DNA of 8,287 nucleotides from an uncultured Hyphomicrobiales bacterium. Its GTDB lineage: Bacteria; Pseudomonadota; Alphaproteobacteria; Rhizobiales; Beijerinckiaceae. Every line of letters starts with the position of its first letter. Position 1 is the stretch's first letter. A program made the position numbers and the translations under genes. Below, one piece after another: positions 1 to 6,196 of the stretch. Below the pieces are notes generated by a model. It was not told the origin of the DNA. It saw only the letters and a program-made list of their open reading frames with translations, and made no database searches. The stretch covers positions 1 through 8,287 of the forward strand of contig CAIXDD010000033.1 of the NCBI GenBank assembly GCA_903918155.1, written 5' to 3'.

Positions 1-22
1 CGCGCGCCTTTCGGGGGATCAG

Positions 23-37
23 GGCCCGTCGCGGGCC
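23..37. repeat. Small GC hairpin just upstream of the first gene
   Basis: A 6-bp perfect inverted repeat (GGCCCG at 23-28, CGGGCC at 32-37) has a 3-base loop and ends just before the ribosome binding site of the following gene. It could be the tail of a terminator for an upstream gene outside the window or a 5'-leader stem. No T-run follows it, and short GC stems are common in DNA of this composition, so the call is weak. Confidence 0.25.
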
Positions 38-39
38 AC

Positions 40-47
40 AGGAGGGG
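40..47 (+). promoter_or_regulatory. Strong ribosome binding site (AGGAGGGG)
   Basis: AGGAGGGG lies two bases before the ATG at 50, close to a perfect anti-16S match. It fixes the start of the ABC substrate-binding protein gene at that ATG. No promoter can be assigned in the 49 bases available upstream, so the gene may be read from an operon that begins outside the window. Confidence 0.8.
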
Positions 48-49
48 AC

Positions 50-1093
50 ATGTTCCGGAATTTTACGCGCGTCATGACGCTCGCCTTCATGCTCGCCCCC
101 GCGGGCGGGGCCTTCGCGCAAGGCGCGCCGGCCCAGAAGGTGACGGTGGGCATGACGAATGTGGCCACGGACATCGGCCTCTTCGTGGCGCAGAAACGCG
201 GCTACTTCCGGCAGGAGGGGCTCGACGTCGAATTCACCACATTCGATTCCGCCGCACGCATGATGGCGCCTTTCGCCGCCGGCGATCTCGACGTGTCGGC
301 GGGCGCGCCGTCTGCGGGTTTCTTCAATGCGGTCGGGCGCGGAATCGACATGCGCATCGTCGCCGACAAGGTGTCGACGCCGCCCGGTCGGCCGAGCCAG
401 ACGCTGATCGTGCGCAAGGATCTCGTCGAATCCGGGCGTTTCAAGACTTTGGCCGACCTGAAGGGGCTGAAGCTCGCCAATTCCGCGCCGGGCACCGCCG
501 CTTGGGGCACGATCCACCGGATCATCCAGAAAGCCGGCCTCAAGGACAGCGACGTCGAGCTTGTGGCGCTGGGCTTTCCCCAACAGGTGATCGCGCTGGC
601 CAATGGCGCCATCGACGCGGCCTTTCCCGCCGAACCCATGACGACGGAAGCGGTGGGCAAGGGCTATGGCGTGAAGATCGTCACCGACGCGGAGATCTAT
701 CCCTATCATCAGATCGCGACGATTTTCTATTCCGGCAAATTCGCCAAGGAGCGTCCCGACGCGGGCCGACGCTTCATGAAAGCTTTCCTGAGCGGCGTGC
801 GCGACCATAACGACGCGCTCGACGACAAGGGCATGTTTACGGGCGCGAAGGGCGATGCGATCATCGCGATCCTCAACGAATTCACGTCGATCAAATCGGC
901 TGATTTCTATCGCGGCTTCCCGCTGGCCTTCTGCAATCCGGACGGCACGCTGAATGTCGAGAGCATCAAGGCCGATTACGAGGCCTTCGCTGGCGCCGGC
1001 ATGATCCAGCAGAAGGTCGATCCGCTCACGGCGGTGGACACGTCCTTCCTTGAGGCCGCGCTGAAGGACTTGGGGCCCTACAAGAAGCCATAA
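50..1093 (+). CDS. ABC transporter periplasmic substrate-binding protein, NMT1/SsuA-like
   Basis: 347 residues, the usual size for NMT1/SsuA/TauA-type receptors that deliver small organic anions or sulfonates to an ABC importer. Residues 1-23 form a Sec signal peptide: basic FRNFTR, hydrophobic core, and an AFA|Q cleavage site after residue 23. The mature part shows the family pattern: a start resembling VTVGMTNVATDIGLFVAQ (31-48), the 'YFRQEGLDVEF' segment (52-62), 'GDLDVSAGAPS' (78-88), 'DLKGLKLANSAPGTA' (136-150) at the hinge and ligand pocket, and 'NGAIDAAFPAEP' (185-196). The ligand cannot be read from sequence. The neighbouring aromatic-acid genes make an aromatic carboxylate plausible, but this gene converges on them and is not in their operon. 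The permease and ATPase are not in the window and may lie upstream. Confidence 0.88.
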   Translation: MFRNFTRVMTLAFMLAPAGGAFAQGAPAQKVTVGMTNVATDIGLFVAQKRGYFRQEGLDVEFTTFDSAARMMAPFAAGDLDVSAGAPSAGFFNAVGRGIDMRIVADKVSTPPGRPSQTLIVRKDLVESGRFKTLADLKGLKLANSAPGTAAWGTIHRIIQKAGLKDSDVELVALGFPQQVIALANGAIDAAFPAEPMTTEAVGKGYGVKIVTDAEIYPYHQIATIFYSGKFAKERPDAGRRFMKAFLSGVRDHNDALDDKGMFTGAKGDAIIAILNEFTSIKSADFYRGFPLAFCNPDGTLNVESIKADYEAFAGAGMIQQKVDPLTAVDTSFLEAALKDLGPYKKP

Positions 1094-1108
1094 GCGCGCA
1101 AGGCCCGA

Positions 1109-1132
1109 CGCCTCCGCCAGCAGGCGGAGGCG
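1109..1132. terminator. Bidirectional hairpin terminator between convergent genes
   Basis: A 10-bp perfect stem (CGCCTCCGCC at 1109-1118, GGCGGAGGCG at 1123-1132) has an AGCA loop and sits 15 bases after the stop of the rightward ABC receptor gene and 16 bases beyond the stop of the leftward TctC-like gene. Its position and symmetry suit termination from both sides. Neither side has a good T-run (CATTCTTG follows on the plus strand), so termination may be inefficient or factor-assisted. Confidence 0.7.
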
Positions 1133-1148
1133 CATTCTTGCGCAAGGC

Positions 1149-2129
1149 TCAATTGGCGAGCTTCACGTCCGCCTTCTTGATGACGTCGGCCCAGAGCCGC
1201 GTTTCCGAATCGATGAATTTCGCCGCTTCCTGAGGCGAATTTCCAATCGGCGTGGCCGCTTGATCGATGAATTTCTTGCGCACCTCAGGCGTTTTCAGCA
1301 CCGCGACCACGTCCTTGTTGATCTTGGCGACCACGGACTCGGGCGTGCCCTCCGGCGCCATGATCGCAAACCACGCGGTCGCGGAAAAGCCCTTGAGCCC
1401 CGCCTCCGCCACGGTCGGCACTTGCGGCAATTGCTCGACGCGCTCATCGGAGCAGACCGCGAGAATGCGGATGTTGCCCGCCTGATGCTGCGCGAGCGAG
1501 GAGGCGATATTGTCGAAGAACAAATCGACATGGCCGGCGACAAGATCGTTCAACGCGGGCGCCGTGCCGCGATAGGGCACATGGTTGAACTTCACGCCCG
1601 CCTGCACCTCGAACATCGAGGCGGTGAGATGCGACGTCGAGCCATTGCCCTGATTGGCGGCGTTGATCTTGCCGGGATTGGCTTTTGCGGCCGCGATCAA
1701 TTCCTGCACGCTCTTGACGCCGAGCTTGTTGGAGACGGCGACGACATTGGGCGCGGAGCCCATGATCGTCACAGGCTTGAACTTCGTGGGGTCGTAATTC
1801 ATCTTCGGATAGAGATTGTGGTTGATCGCGATCGGCGGCGGCGGCGCGGCCATCAGCGTGTAACCGTCGGGCCTGGCGACGGCCACCGCCTCCGCGCCGA
1901 TATTGCCGCCGGCGCCCGCCTTGTTCTCGATGATGATGGGCTGTTTCCAGATGGGGCCGAGCGCCTCGGCCACAATGCGCGGCAGCACGTCGGCCGAACC
2001 GCCGGCGGGAAAGGGCACGACGATGCGCACGGCCTGCGCGGGCCAGGCTTCCTGTGCGAAGGCCGCGCGCGGCGCGAGCATCGCGGCGGCGAGCGCGCCT
2101 GCGCCCTTCACGAATGAACGTCTATCCAT
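1149..2129 (-). CDS. Bug/TctC-family periplasmic binding protein of a tripartite tricarboxylate-type transporter, TphC-like
   Basis: 326 residues from the ATG at 2129, typical for the Bug (TctC) family of extracytoplasmic receptors for carboxylates, including aromatic ones. The start is set by AGGGGAGAG just upstream. A longer reading frame would add 38 arginine-rich residues before the signal peptide and is rejected. The N-terminus DRRSFVK followed by a hydrophobic stretch and AFA|Q (cleavage after 25) looks like a twin-arginine signal. Family hallmarks: RIVVPFPAGGSADVLPR (35-51), ENKAGAGGNIGAE (68-80), VPYRGTAPALNDLVAGHVD (184-202), VPTVAEAG (237-244) and MAPEGTP (257-263). It is the last gene of the leftward operon, 34 bases after the dioxygenase stop. 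TphC, the terephthalate receptor, belongs to this family, so with tph-like enzymes opposite, an aromatic dicarboxylate is a reasonable ligand guess. Membrane subunits TctA/TctB are not in the window. Confidence 0.9.
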   Translation of the reverse strand: MDRRSFVKGAGALAAAMLAPRAAFAQEAWPAQAVRIVVPFPAGGSADVLPRIVAEALGPIWKQPIIIENKAGAGGNIGAEAVAVARPDGYTLMAAPPPPIAINHNLYPKMNYDPTKFKPVTIMGSAPNVVAVSNKLGVKSVQELIAAAKANPGKINAANQGNGSTSHLTASMFEVQAGVKFNHVPYRGTAPALNDLVAGHVDLFFDNIASSLAQHQAGNIRILAVCSDERVEQLPQVPTVAEAGLKGFSATAWFAIMAPEGTPESVVAKINKDVVAVLKTPEVRKKFIDQAATPIGNSPQEAAKFIDSETRLWADVIKKADVKLAN

Positions 2130-2133
2130 GTCT

Positions 2134-2142
2134 CTCTCCCCT
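2134..2142 (-). promoter_or_regulatory. Ribosome binding site deciding the TctC-like start
   Basis: On the minus strand AGGGGAGAG lies 4 bases before the ATG at 2129. It supports that start over the upstream in-frame ATG at 2243, which falls inside the preceding dioxygenase gene and would put 38 residues in front of a complete signal peptide. Confidence 0.7.
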
Positions 2143-2163
2143 GTCGCGCGGCGATGCGCGCGT

Positions 2164-3369
2164 TCACGCCAATTGCACCACGTCGCCGCCGCGCGTGCGG
2201 CCCTGCGCGCGATATTGGCCGATGCGCTCGATGAGCGGCGCATCGGTCATCGTATAGAGAACGGCGTCTGCGCCCTCCGCCACATGGCGGCGCCAGAGGA
2301 AATTCGGCACGACGAAAATGTCGTTCTCCTCCCAGTCGAAGGTCTGGCCCGCAAGCTCCGTGCGCCCCCTGCCCTCCATCACGACATAGACGACGCTCGC
2401 GGTCTCGCGCTTGAAATGCGTCTCCTCGCCGGCGCGGATCATCTGCGCGCCATAGCCCATCGTGGGGAAAAGCGGCGCGCCATTGGTGGGATTGACGAGC
2501 GAGAGCGGCACGCCTTCGTAAGGGTCGCCGTCCTGATTGCGCAGATCCGCAAGCGCGGCGCGAATGTCGTCGCCGCGGAAATGGATATAGGGCGAGGTGT
2601 CGCGGCTTGCGCCGCGCGCATGGCGCACGAATGTCGGCACGATGCCGCCGCGCCCATACAGCGCCTGCGAATGGCCGCGCGGAAGGCTTTCGCCTTGCAT
2701 GCGCACATTGCCGGAGGCGCCGGGCATGTCCTCGTCGAGCCAGATGAGGTCGAGAAATTCCAGCACGGGCCAGTCGAGCGTGTCGATCCATGTCACGGGC
2801 TCGTCGCCGTCGTTGCCGTGGTCATGCCAGGTTCCGTTGGGCGTCAGGATCACGTCGCCGCGCGCGGCCGGGCAACGCTCGCCCTCCACATTCGTATAGC
2901 CGCCGCTGCGCGAGAGAATGGTGCGGCTTGCGTTCGGGCTGTGCAGATGCGCGGGCGCCACGTCGCCGGGATTGTAGATCGACACCGCGCACCGCAAGGC
3001 GGCCGCGACTTGCAGGCGCCCGCCCAGACCAGGATTGGTGAGCAGGAATTGCTGCCGGTCGGCGAATTCGATGGGCGGCACGTCGGCGCTGCTGGCGATG
3101 CCGGCGATCTTGTCGAGATAGGGCGAAATCTCGCGCCAGCGCCAAAGATGCGACTTCGCCTTGAGCTGCGCGGCGGCGACGCGCCCTTGCGCCAAGGCGC
3201 CGGACGAATCCAGCTCCGTTTCCTTGAACCAGGGACGCTGCGCCGGCGCATTGGCCTGCGTGCGCAGCCAAATGTTGAGCGGCGCGGCCTCGACATTGAG
3301 CGCCTCCATGGCCTCCCGCGCGCGCGCGGCGAGCGGCGCCTTGCCTGTGTGTGCGTTCGCCTGCGTCAT
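2164..3369 (-). CDS. Gentisate 1,2-dioxygenase-like bicupin ring-cleavage dioxygenase
   Basis: 401 residues, slightly longer than typical gentisate 1,2-dioxygenases (about 340-375). The family uses mononuclear Fe(II) to open the ring between a hydroxyl- and a carboxyl-bearing carbon (gentisate, salicylates, 1-hydroxy-2-naphthoate). The N-terminal cupin (about 115-210) carries the metal site: PGDVAPAHLHS with H141 and H143, and the third ligand in TWHDHGNDGDEP (H182, possibly H184), followed by the family signature WIDTLDWPVLEF. R149 sits where the family keeps a substrate-carboxylate-binding arginine. The C-terminal cupin (about 300-375) has H318 but K320 at the expected second-ligand position, so it looks metal-free. 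The start overlaps the FAH stop in ATGA (3366-3369), so translation is probably coupled; GGGAGAG lies upstream. Gentisate itself is not proven as substrate; a salicylate 1,2-dioxygenase-type activity is equally possible. Confidence 0.85.
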   Translation of the reverse strand: MTQANAHTGKAPLAARAREAMEALNVEAAPLNIWLRTQANAPAQRPWFKETELDSSGALAQGRVAAAQLKAKSHLWRWREISPYLDKIAGIASSADVPPIEFADRQQFLLTNPGLGGRLQVAAALRCAVSIYNPGDVAPAHLHSPNASRTILSRSGGYTNVEGERCPAARGDVILTPNGTWHDHGNDGDEPVTWIDTLDWPVLEFLDLIWLDEDMPGASGNVRMQGESLPRGHSQALYGRGGIVPTFVRHARGASRDTSPYIHFRGDDIRAALADLRNQDGDPYEGVPLSLVNPTNGAPLFPTMGYGAQMIRAGEETHFKRETASVVYVVMEGRGRTELAGQTFDWEENDIFVVPNFLWRRHVAEGADAVLYTMTDAPLIERIGQYRAQGRTRGGDVVQLA

Positions 3370-4259
3370 GCTTGCGCTCTCCCGAAAGGCGCCCCGCGAT
3401 GGGCTCTCACTATCTCGTCGGCCACGACATTGCGCAACACTCCCACGCCCTCCACCTCGATTTCGAGCTCGTCGCCCGGCTTCAGCCAGATGGGAGGATC
3501 GAAGCGAACGCCGGCGCCCGTGGGCGTTCCGGTCACGATCACGTCGCCCGGCTCAAGCGTGACGAAGGTCGAGATATAGGCGATCAGCTCTTCGAAATTG
3601 AAGATCATATTCGCCGTCGTGTCGTCCTGCCGCAGCTCGCCGTTGACGCGCGTGGTGATGCGCATGGCGTGCGGATCGCGAATTTCGTCGGGCGTGGCGA
3701 TCCATGGGCCGAAGGAGCCGGAGGCTTCGAAATTCTTGCCCGCCGTCACATTATAGACGCCGTGCTTCATCCAGTCGCGCACGGAGCCTTCGTTGAAGCA
3801 GGAATAGCCGACGATATAGGCGCGCGCCTGCGCCTTGGGGATGCGCCGGCCGCGACGGCCGATGACGATGGCGATCTCGCCTTCGTAATCGAACTCCTGC
3901 GATTCCGGCGGGCGCAGCAGATTCTCGCCATGGGCGACCTGCCCCAGCGGCGTGCGCATGAACAGGCTTGGATATTTCGGCCGGTCGGTCGCATGTTCGC
4001 CGGGCCGCGAGGCGTAATTGATGCCTACGCAGACGATCTTGCCCGGATGGGTGATCGGCTGGAGGAATCTCACATTGTTGAACGCGATCTCCGCCTTCGC
4101 GCCGGCCGCAAGGCGCCGGGCGTCCTCGATGGCTGGACCGCACAGGAGATCGGCGAGCGAGGCGACGCCGGCAAGGCGGCGCTTGAGGTCGAACAGCCCA
4201 TCGCCCACGACGATTCCGAACGAATCCACGCCTTCGTGAACATAGCTTGCGAGCTTCAT
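3366..4259 (-). CDS. Fumarylacetoacetate hydrolase (FAH)-family protein, probable fumarylpyruvate/acylpyruvate hydrolase
   Basis: 297 residues, usual for bacterial FAH-family C-C hydrolases. The smaller N-terminal domain (1-65) precedes the catalytic domain (about 70-285): KIVCVGINYASRPGEH (74-89) is the family entry motif, FDYEGEIAIVIG (123-134) supplies metal ligands E126 and E128, GKNFEASGSFGPW (174-186) and GDVIVTGTPTGAG (238-250) are the substrate and oxyanion segments. The third metal ligand, usually Asp in the 'ND' pair, is Glu157 here (CFNEGSVRDWM). It is the first gene of the leftward operon, with an excellent ribosome site (GGAGGTGA) 6 bases before the ATG. Next to a gentisate-type dioxygenase, the expected reaction is hydrolysis of fumarylpyruvate or maleylpyruvate to pyruvate plus a C4 diacid. 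That pairing is inferred from context. No maleylpyruvate isomerase is visible, so direct maleylpyruvate hydrolysis is possible. Confidence 0.87.
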   Translation of the reverse strand: MKLASYVHEGVDSFGIVVGDGLFDLKRRLAGVASLADLLCGPAIEDARRLAAGAKAEIAFNNVRFLQPITHPGKIVCVGINYASRPGEHATDRPKYPSLFMRTPLGQVAHGENLLRPPESQEFDYEGEIAIVIGRRGRRIPKAQARAYIVGYSCFNEGSVRDWMKHGVYNVTAGKNFEASGSFGPWIATPDEIRDPHAMRITTRVNGELRQDDTTANMIFNFEELIAYISTFVTLEPGDVIVTGTPTGAGVRFDPPIWLKPGDELEIEVEGVGVLRNVVADEIVRAHRGAPFGRAQA

Positions 4260-4265
4260 GCGGCG

Positions 4266-4273
4266 TCACCTCC
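4266..4273 (-). promoter_or_regulatory. Very strong ribosome binding site for the FAH gene (GGAGGTGA)
   Basis: The minus strand reads GGAGGTGA then six bases before the ATG at 4259, an almost full match to the 16S rRNA tail. It fixes the FAH start and predicts strong translation of the leftward operon. By contrast the opposing Rieske gene has only a weak GGA. Confidence 0.85.
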
Positions 4274-4300
4274 AAGCGCTCCGACGGCGCCTTGTTCATC

Positions 4301-4329
4301 GTTACAGAACGCCGGCGCGAGCTTGTCAA
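4301..4329 (-). promoter_or_regulatory. Leftward sigma70-like promoter of the FAH-dioxygenase-TctC operon
   Basis: On the minus strand a perfect -35 TTGACA (4329-4324) is followed by a 17-base spacer and a -10 TGTAAC (4306-4301, four of six consensus bases). Transcription would begin near 4294, giving a leader of about 35 bases with the strong GGAGGTGA site. The -35 lies in the centre of a 10-bp inverted repeat, which suggests regulated access. Confidence 0.6.
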
Positions 4330-4343
4330 CCGCCGCGCCGGCG
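4310..4343. promoter_or_regulatory. 10-bp inverted repeat around the leftward -35, candidate operator
   Basis: CGCCGGCGCG (4310-4319) and its exact reverse complement CGCGCCGGCG (4334-4343) are separated by 14 bases that contain the leftward -35 TTGACA. The repeat lies between two back-to-back promoters, a typical place for a regulator to control both. Each arm is itself nearly self-complementary and purely G/C, so chance occurrence in GC-rich DNA is a real alternative. Confidence 0.35.
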
Positions 4344-4355
4344 CCCCCCGCCGCA

Positions 4356-4384
4356 TTGACTTGGCGCGAAGCGGATCGTTTAGA
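4356..4384 (+). promoter_or_regulatory. Rightward sigma70-like promoter of the Rieske dioxygenase operon
   Basis: TTGACT (4356-4361) is followed by a 17-base spacer and TTTAGA (4379-4384). The -35 matches five of six consensus bases, the -10 only three of six, as expected for a promoter that needs an activator. The predicted start near 4391 leaves a leader of about 50 bases. The -35 is 26 bases from the leftward -35. Confidence 0.4.
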
Positions 4385-4439
4385 TGGGCGCAGAGCCCAG
4401 GCGCCACGACGCGCCTCGCGACAAATGGAACGAAACGTC

Positions 4440-5711
4440 ATGACAGAAGTCACAACGCACGCGGGCGCGGCGTCCATCCCGCATGACTGGCCAAAGAGCC
4501 TCTCGCGCGTGCCTTATTGGGCGTTCCAGCGCGAAGACGTCTATGCCGCAGAGCAGGAGCGAATCTTTCGCGGCCCGGCTTGGCATTTTCTATGCCTTGA
4601 AGGCGACGTGGCGCAGCCGGGCGATTATCGCGCGACCTTCGTCGGCGACGCGCCGGTGGTGGTGACGCGCGACGCGGAAGGCGCGATCCACGCATTTGAA
4701 AATCGCTGCGCGCATCGCGGGGCGCTAATCTGTCTGGACGAGAAGGGCAAGGGCAAAAAGGATTTCGCCTGCGTCTATCACGCATGGACCTATAATCTGA
4801 AAGGCGACCTGACGGGCGTGGCCTTCCAAAAAGGCGTGAAGGGCAAGGGCGGTATGCCGCCTGATTTCAAGCTCTCCGACCACGGCCCGCGCAAATTGCG
4901 CGTGGCGCGCCTGCATGGCCTCGTATTCGGCAGTTTCTCGCAAGAGGCGCCGGAGCTTTCCGCCTATCTGGGCGCGGAGATCGAGAGCCGGATCGCGCGC
5001 GTGCTCAAGGGCCGCAAGCCCGTCGTGATCGGCCGCTATACGCAGGCGTTGCCGAATAATTGGAAGCTCTATGTGGAGAACGTGAAGGATTCCTATCACG
5101 CGAGCATCCTGCATCTTTTCTTCACGACGTTCGAGATCAACCGCCTCTCGCAGAAGGGCGCGATCATCGTGGACGAGAGCGGCGGCCACCACGTCAGCTA
5201 TTCGGCCATCGAGCGCAAGGCGACCGGCGACGCTGATTATTCCGAGCAGAAGCTGCGCTCCGACAGCCAATACAAGCTCGCCGATCCCACCATGCTGCAG
5301 GGCTTTCGTGAATTCGACGACGATGTGACGCTGCAGATCCTCACGGTCTTCCCCACATTCGTGCTGCAACAGATCCAGAACGCGATCGCCATCCGTCAGG
5401 TCGTTCCGCGCGGGCCGCAGGCCGCCGATCTCAACTGGATCCTGCTGGGCTTCGAGAGCGACGGGCCCGAGGAGCGGCTCGTGCGCCTCAAGCAAGCCAA
5501 TCTCGTCGGCCCCGCCGGATTCATTTCGATGGAGGACGGCTGCGTGGGCGGCTTCGTGCAGCGCGGCGTCGCCGGCGCGCCCGACAAACGCGCCGTGTTG
5601 GAGATGGGCGGCCATGACGCGCAAAGCAGCGAAAGCCGCGTCACCGAAGCGTCGATCCGCGGCTTCTGGAAAAAATATCGCGCGCTGATGGGCATTGGGA
5701 CCACGCCATGA
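4440..5711 (+). CDS. tphA2: Rieske non-haem iron dioxygenase large (alpha) subunit, terephthalate 1,2-dioxygenase-like
   Basis: 423 residues, close to the roughly 413 of known TphA2. The Rieske [2Fe-2S] site is complete: C90-A-H92 and C111-x2-H114 (NRCAHRGALI; ACVYHAW). The catalytic iron site is complete: ENVKDSYHASILH gives bridging D217 and ligands H220 and H225, with D366 (FISMEDG) as the distal carboxylate. From memory of the family, TphA2 shares the segments GDLTGVAFQKGVKG, LPNNWKLYVENVKDSYHAS, FFTTFEINRLSQKG, DESGGHHVSYS and VGGFVQRG. The protein would hydroxylate an aromatic (di)carboxylate to a cis-dihydrodiol using electrons from a reductase not found here. Anthranilate and salicylate oxygenases (AndAc, NagG) are relatives, so exact substrate is uncertain. 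The ribosome site is weak (GGA 11-13 bases upstream); an in-frame ATG at 4425 would add five residues but has no ribosome site. First gene of the rightward operon; its stop overlaps the next start in ATGA. Confidence 0.88.
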   Translation: MTEVTTHAGAASIPHDWPKSLSRVPYWAFQREDVYAAEQERIFRGPAWHFLCLEGDVAQPGDYRATFVGDAPVVVTRDAEGAIHAFENRCAHRGALICLDEKGKGKKDFACVYHAWTYNLKGDLTGVAFQKGVKGKGGMPPDFKLSDHGPRKLRVARLHGLVFGSFSQEAPELSAYLGAEIESRIARVLKGRKPVVIGRYTQALPNNWKLYVENVKDSYHASILHLFFTTFEINRLSQKGAIIVDESGGHHVSYSAIERKATGDADYSEQKLRSDSQYKLADPTMLQGFREFDDDVTLQILTVFPTFVLQQIQNAIAIRQVVPRGPQAADLNWILLGFESDGPEERLVRLKQANLVGPAGFISMEDGCVGGFVQRGVAGAPDKRAVLEMGGHDAQSSESRVTEASIRGFWKKYRALMGIGTTP

Positions 5712-6196
5712 CCAACCAGACACCCGATCTGCAAAGCCTCGCCTTCCTTCTCATGCGCGCGCAAGCCGATTACGCGCGCTGCCTTGACGACGACAGGCTC
5801 GAAGAATGGCCCGATTTCTTCGTGGAGGATTGCCTCTACAAGGTCACGAGCGCAGAGAACCTGCGCGACGGGCTGGAGGCGGGAATGGTGTTCGCCAATA
5901 CGCGCGCCATGCTGAAAGACCGCATTTCAGCGCTGCGCGAAGCCAATATCTACGAACGGCAATCCTACCGGCATGTGTTGGGCGCGCCCAGCATTCTCGA
6001 AGCCGGGCCGCAGGGCGTGCGCAGCGAAACCTCCTTCCTCGTGGCGCGCATCATGCGCGACGGGCGGACGGACGTATTCGCCACAGGCCGCTATCTCGAT
6101 GTCTATCGCATCGTGAACGGCGCGCCCCTCCTCGCGCAACGCATCGTCGCCTGCGATTCCTCGCGCATCGACACCTTGCTGGCGATTCCGCTATGA
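5708..6196 (+). CDS. tphA3: Rieske dioxygenase small (beta) subunit, terephthalate 1,2-dioxygenase-like
   Basis: 162 residues, an NTF2/SnoaL-like cone fold typical of ring-hydroxylating dioxygenase beta subunits (TphA3 about 154). The protein has no metal or cofactor and supports assembly and specificity of the alpha-beta oxygenase. Family features: an N-terminal helix with ADYARCLDDDRLEEWPDFF (20-38), DCLYKVTSAEN (41-51), the segment KDRISALREANIYERQSYRH (70-89) that is strongly reminiscent of TphA3, GRYLDVYR (127-134), and the C-terminal QRIVACDSSRIDTLLAIPL. The ATG overlaps the alpha-subunit stop by four bases and its own stop overlaps the next ATG by four bases, so three genes are translationally coupled. 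Identification as TphA3 rests on remembered family sequence and on the neighbours; the subfamily is well supported, the substrate less so. Confidence 0.87.
   Translation: MTNQTPDLQSLAFLLMRAQADYARCLDDDRLEEWPDFFVEDCLYKVTSAENLRDGLEAGMVFANTRAMLKDRISALREANIYERQSYRHVLGAPSILEAGPQGVRSETSFLVARIMRDGRTDVFATGRYLDVYRIVNGAPLLAQRIVACDSSRIDTLLAIPL

Noticed and set aside
2130..2243. N-terminal extension of the TctC-like protein from an ATG at 2243
   Set aside because: It would add 38 arginine-rich residues ahead of a complete signal peptide, overlaps the bicupin gene, and lacks the ribosome site seen just before 2129.
1903..3579. 558-codon rightward open frame
   Set aside because: It is antisense to the TctC-like and bicupin genes, is rich in Arg/Ala/His with no recognisable domain, and has no ribosome site. 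The opposite strand encodes two clear families.
4294..4310. GTTC-N9-GAAC as a definite IclR-type operator
   Set aside because: Only four bases per arm match and the interior is not symmetric, so it is mentioned as a hint within the control region and not called as a feature.
3351..4439. Long rightward extension of the Rieske alpha reading frame upstream of its start (363 codons)
   Set aside because: It runs antisense through the FAH gene and the promoter region, has no family resemblance, and the real protein begins at the ATG at 4440 where alpha-subunit homology starts. GC-rich DNA commonly leaves such open antisense frames.
4425..4439. Alternative start five codons upstream for the Rieske alpha subunit
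   Set aside because: No ribosome binding site precedes it, whereas GGA lies 10 bases before the ATG at 4440. It cannot be fully excluded because that site is weak too.
4725..5723. 332-codon leftward open frame inside the Rieske alpha gene
   Set aside because: It is a shadow of a gene with all catalytic residues intact on the plus strand; the translation has no domain features.
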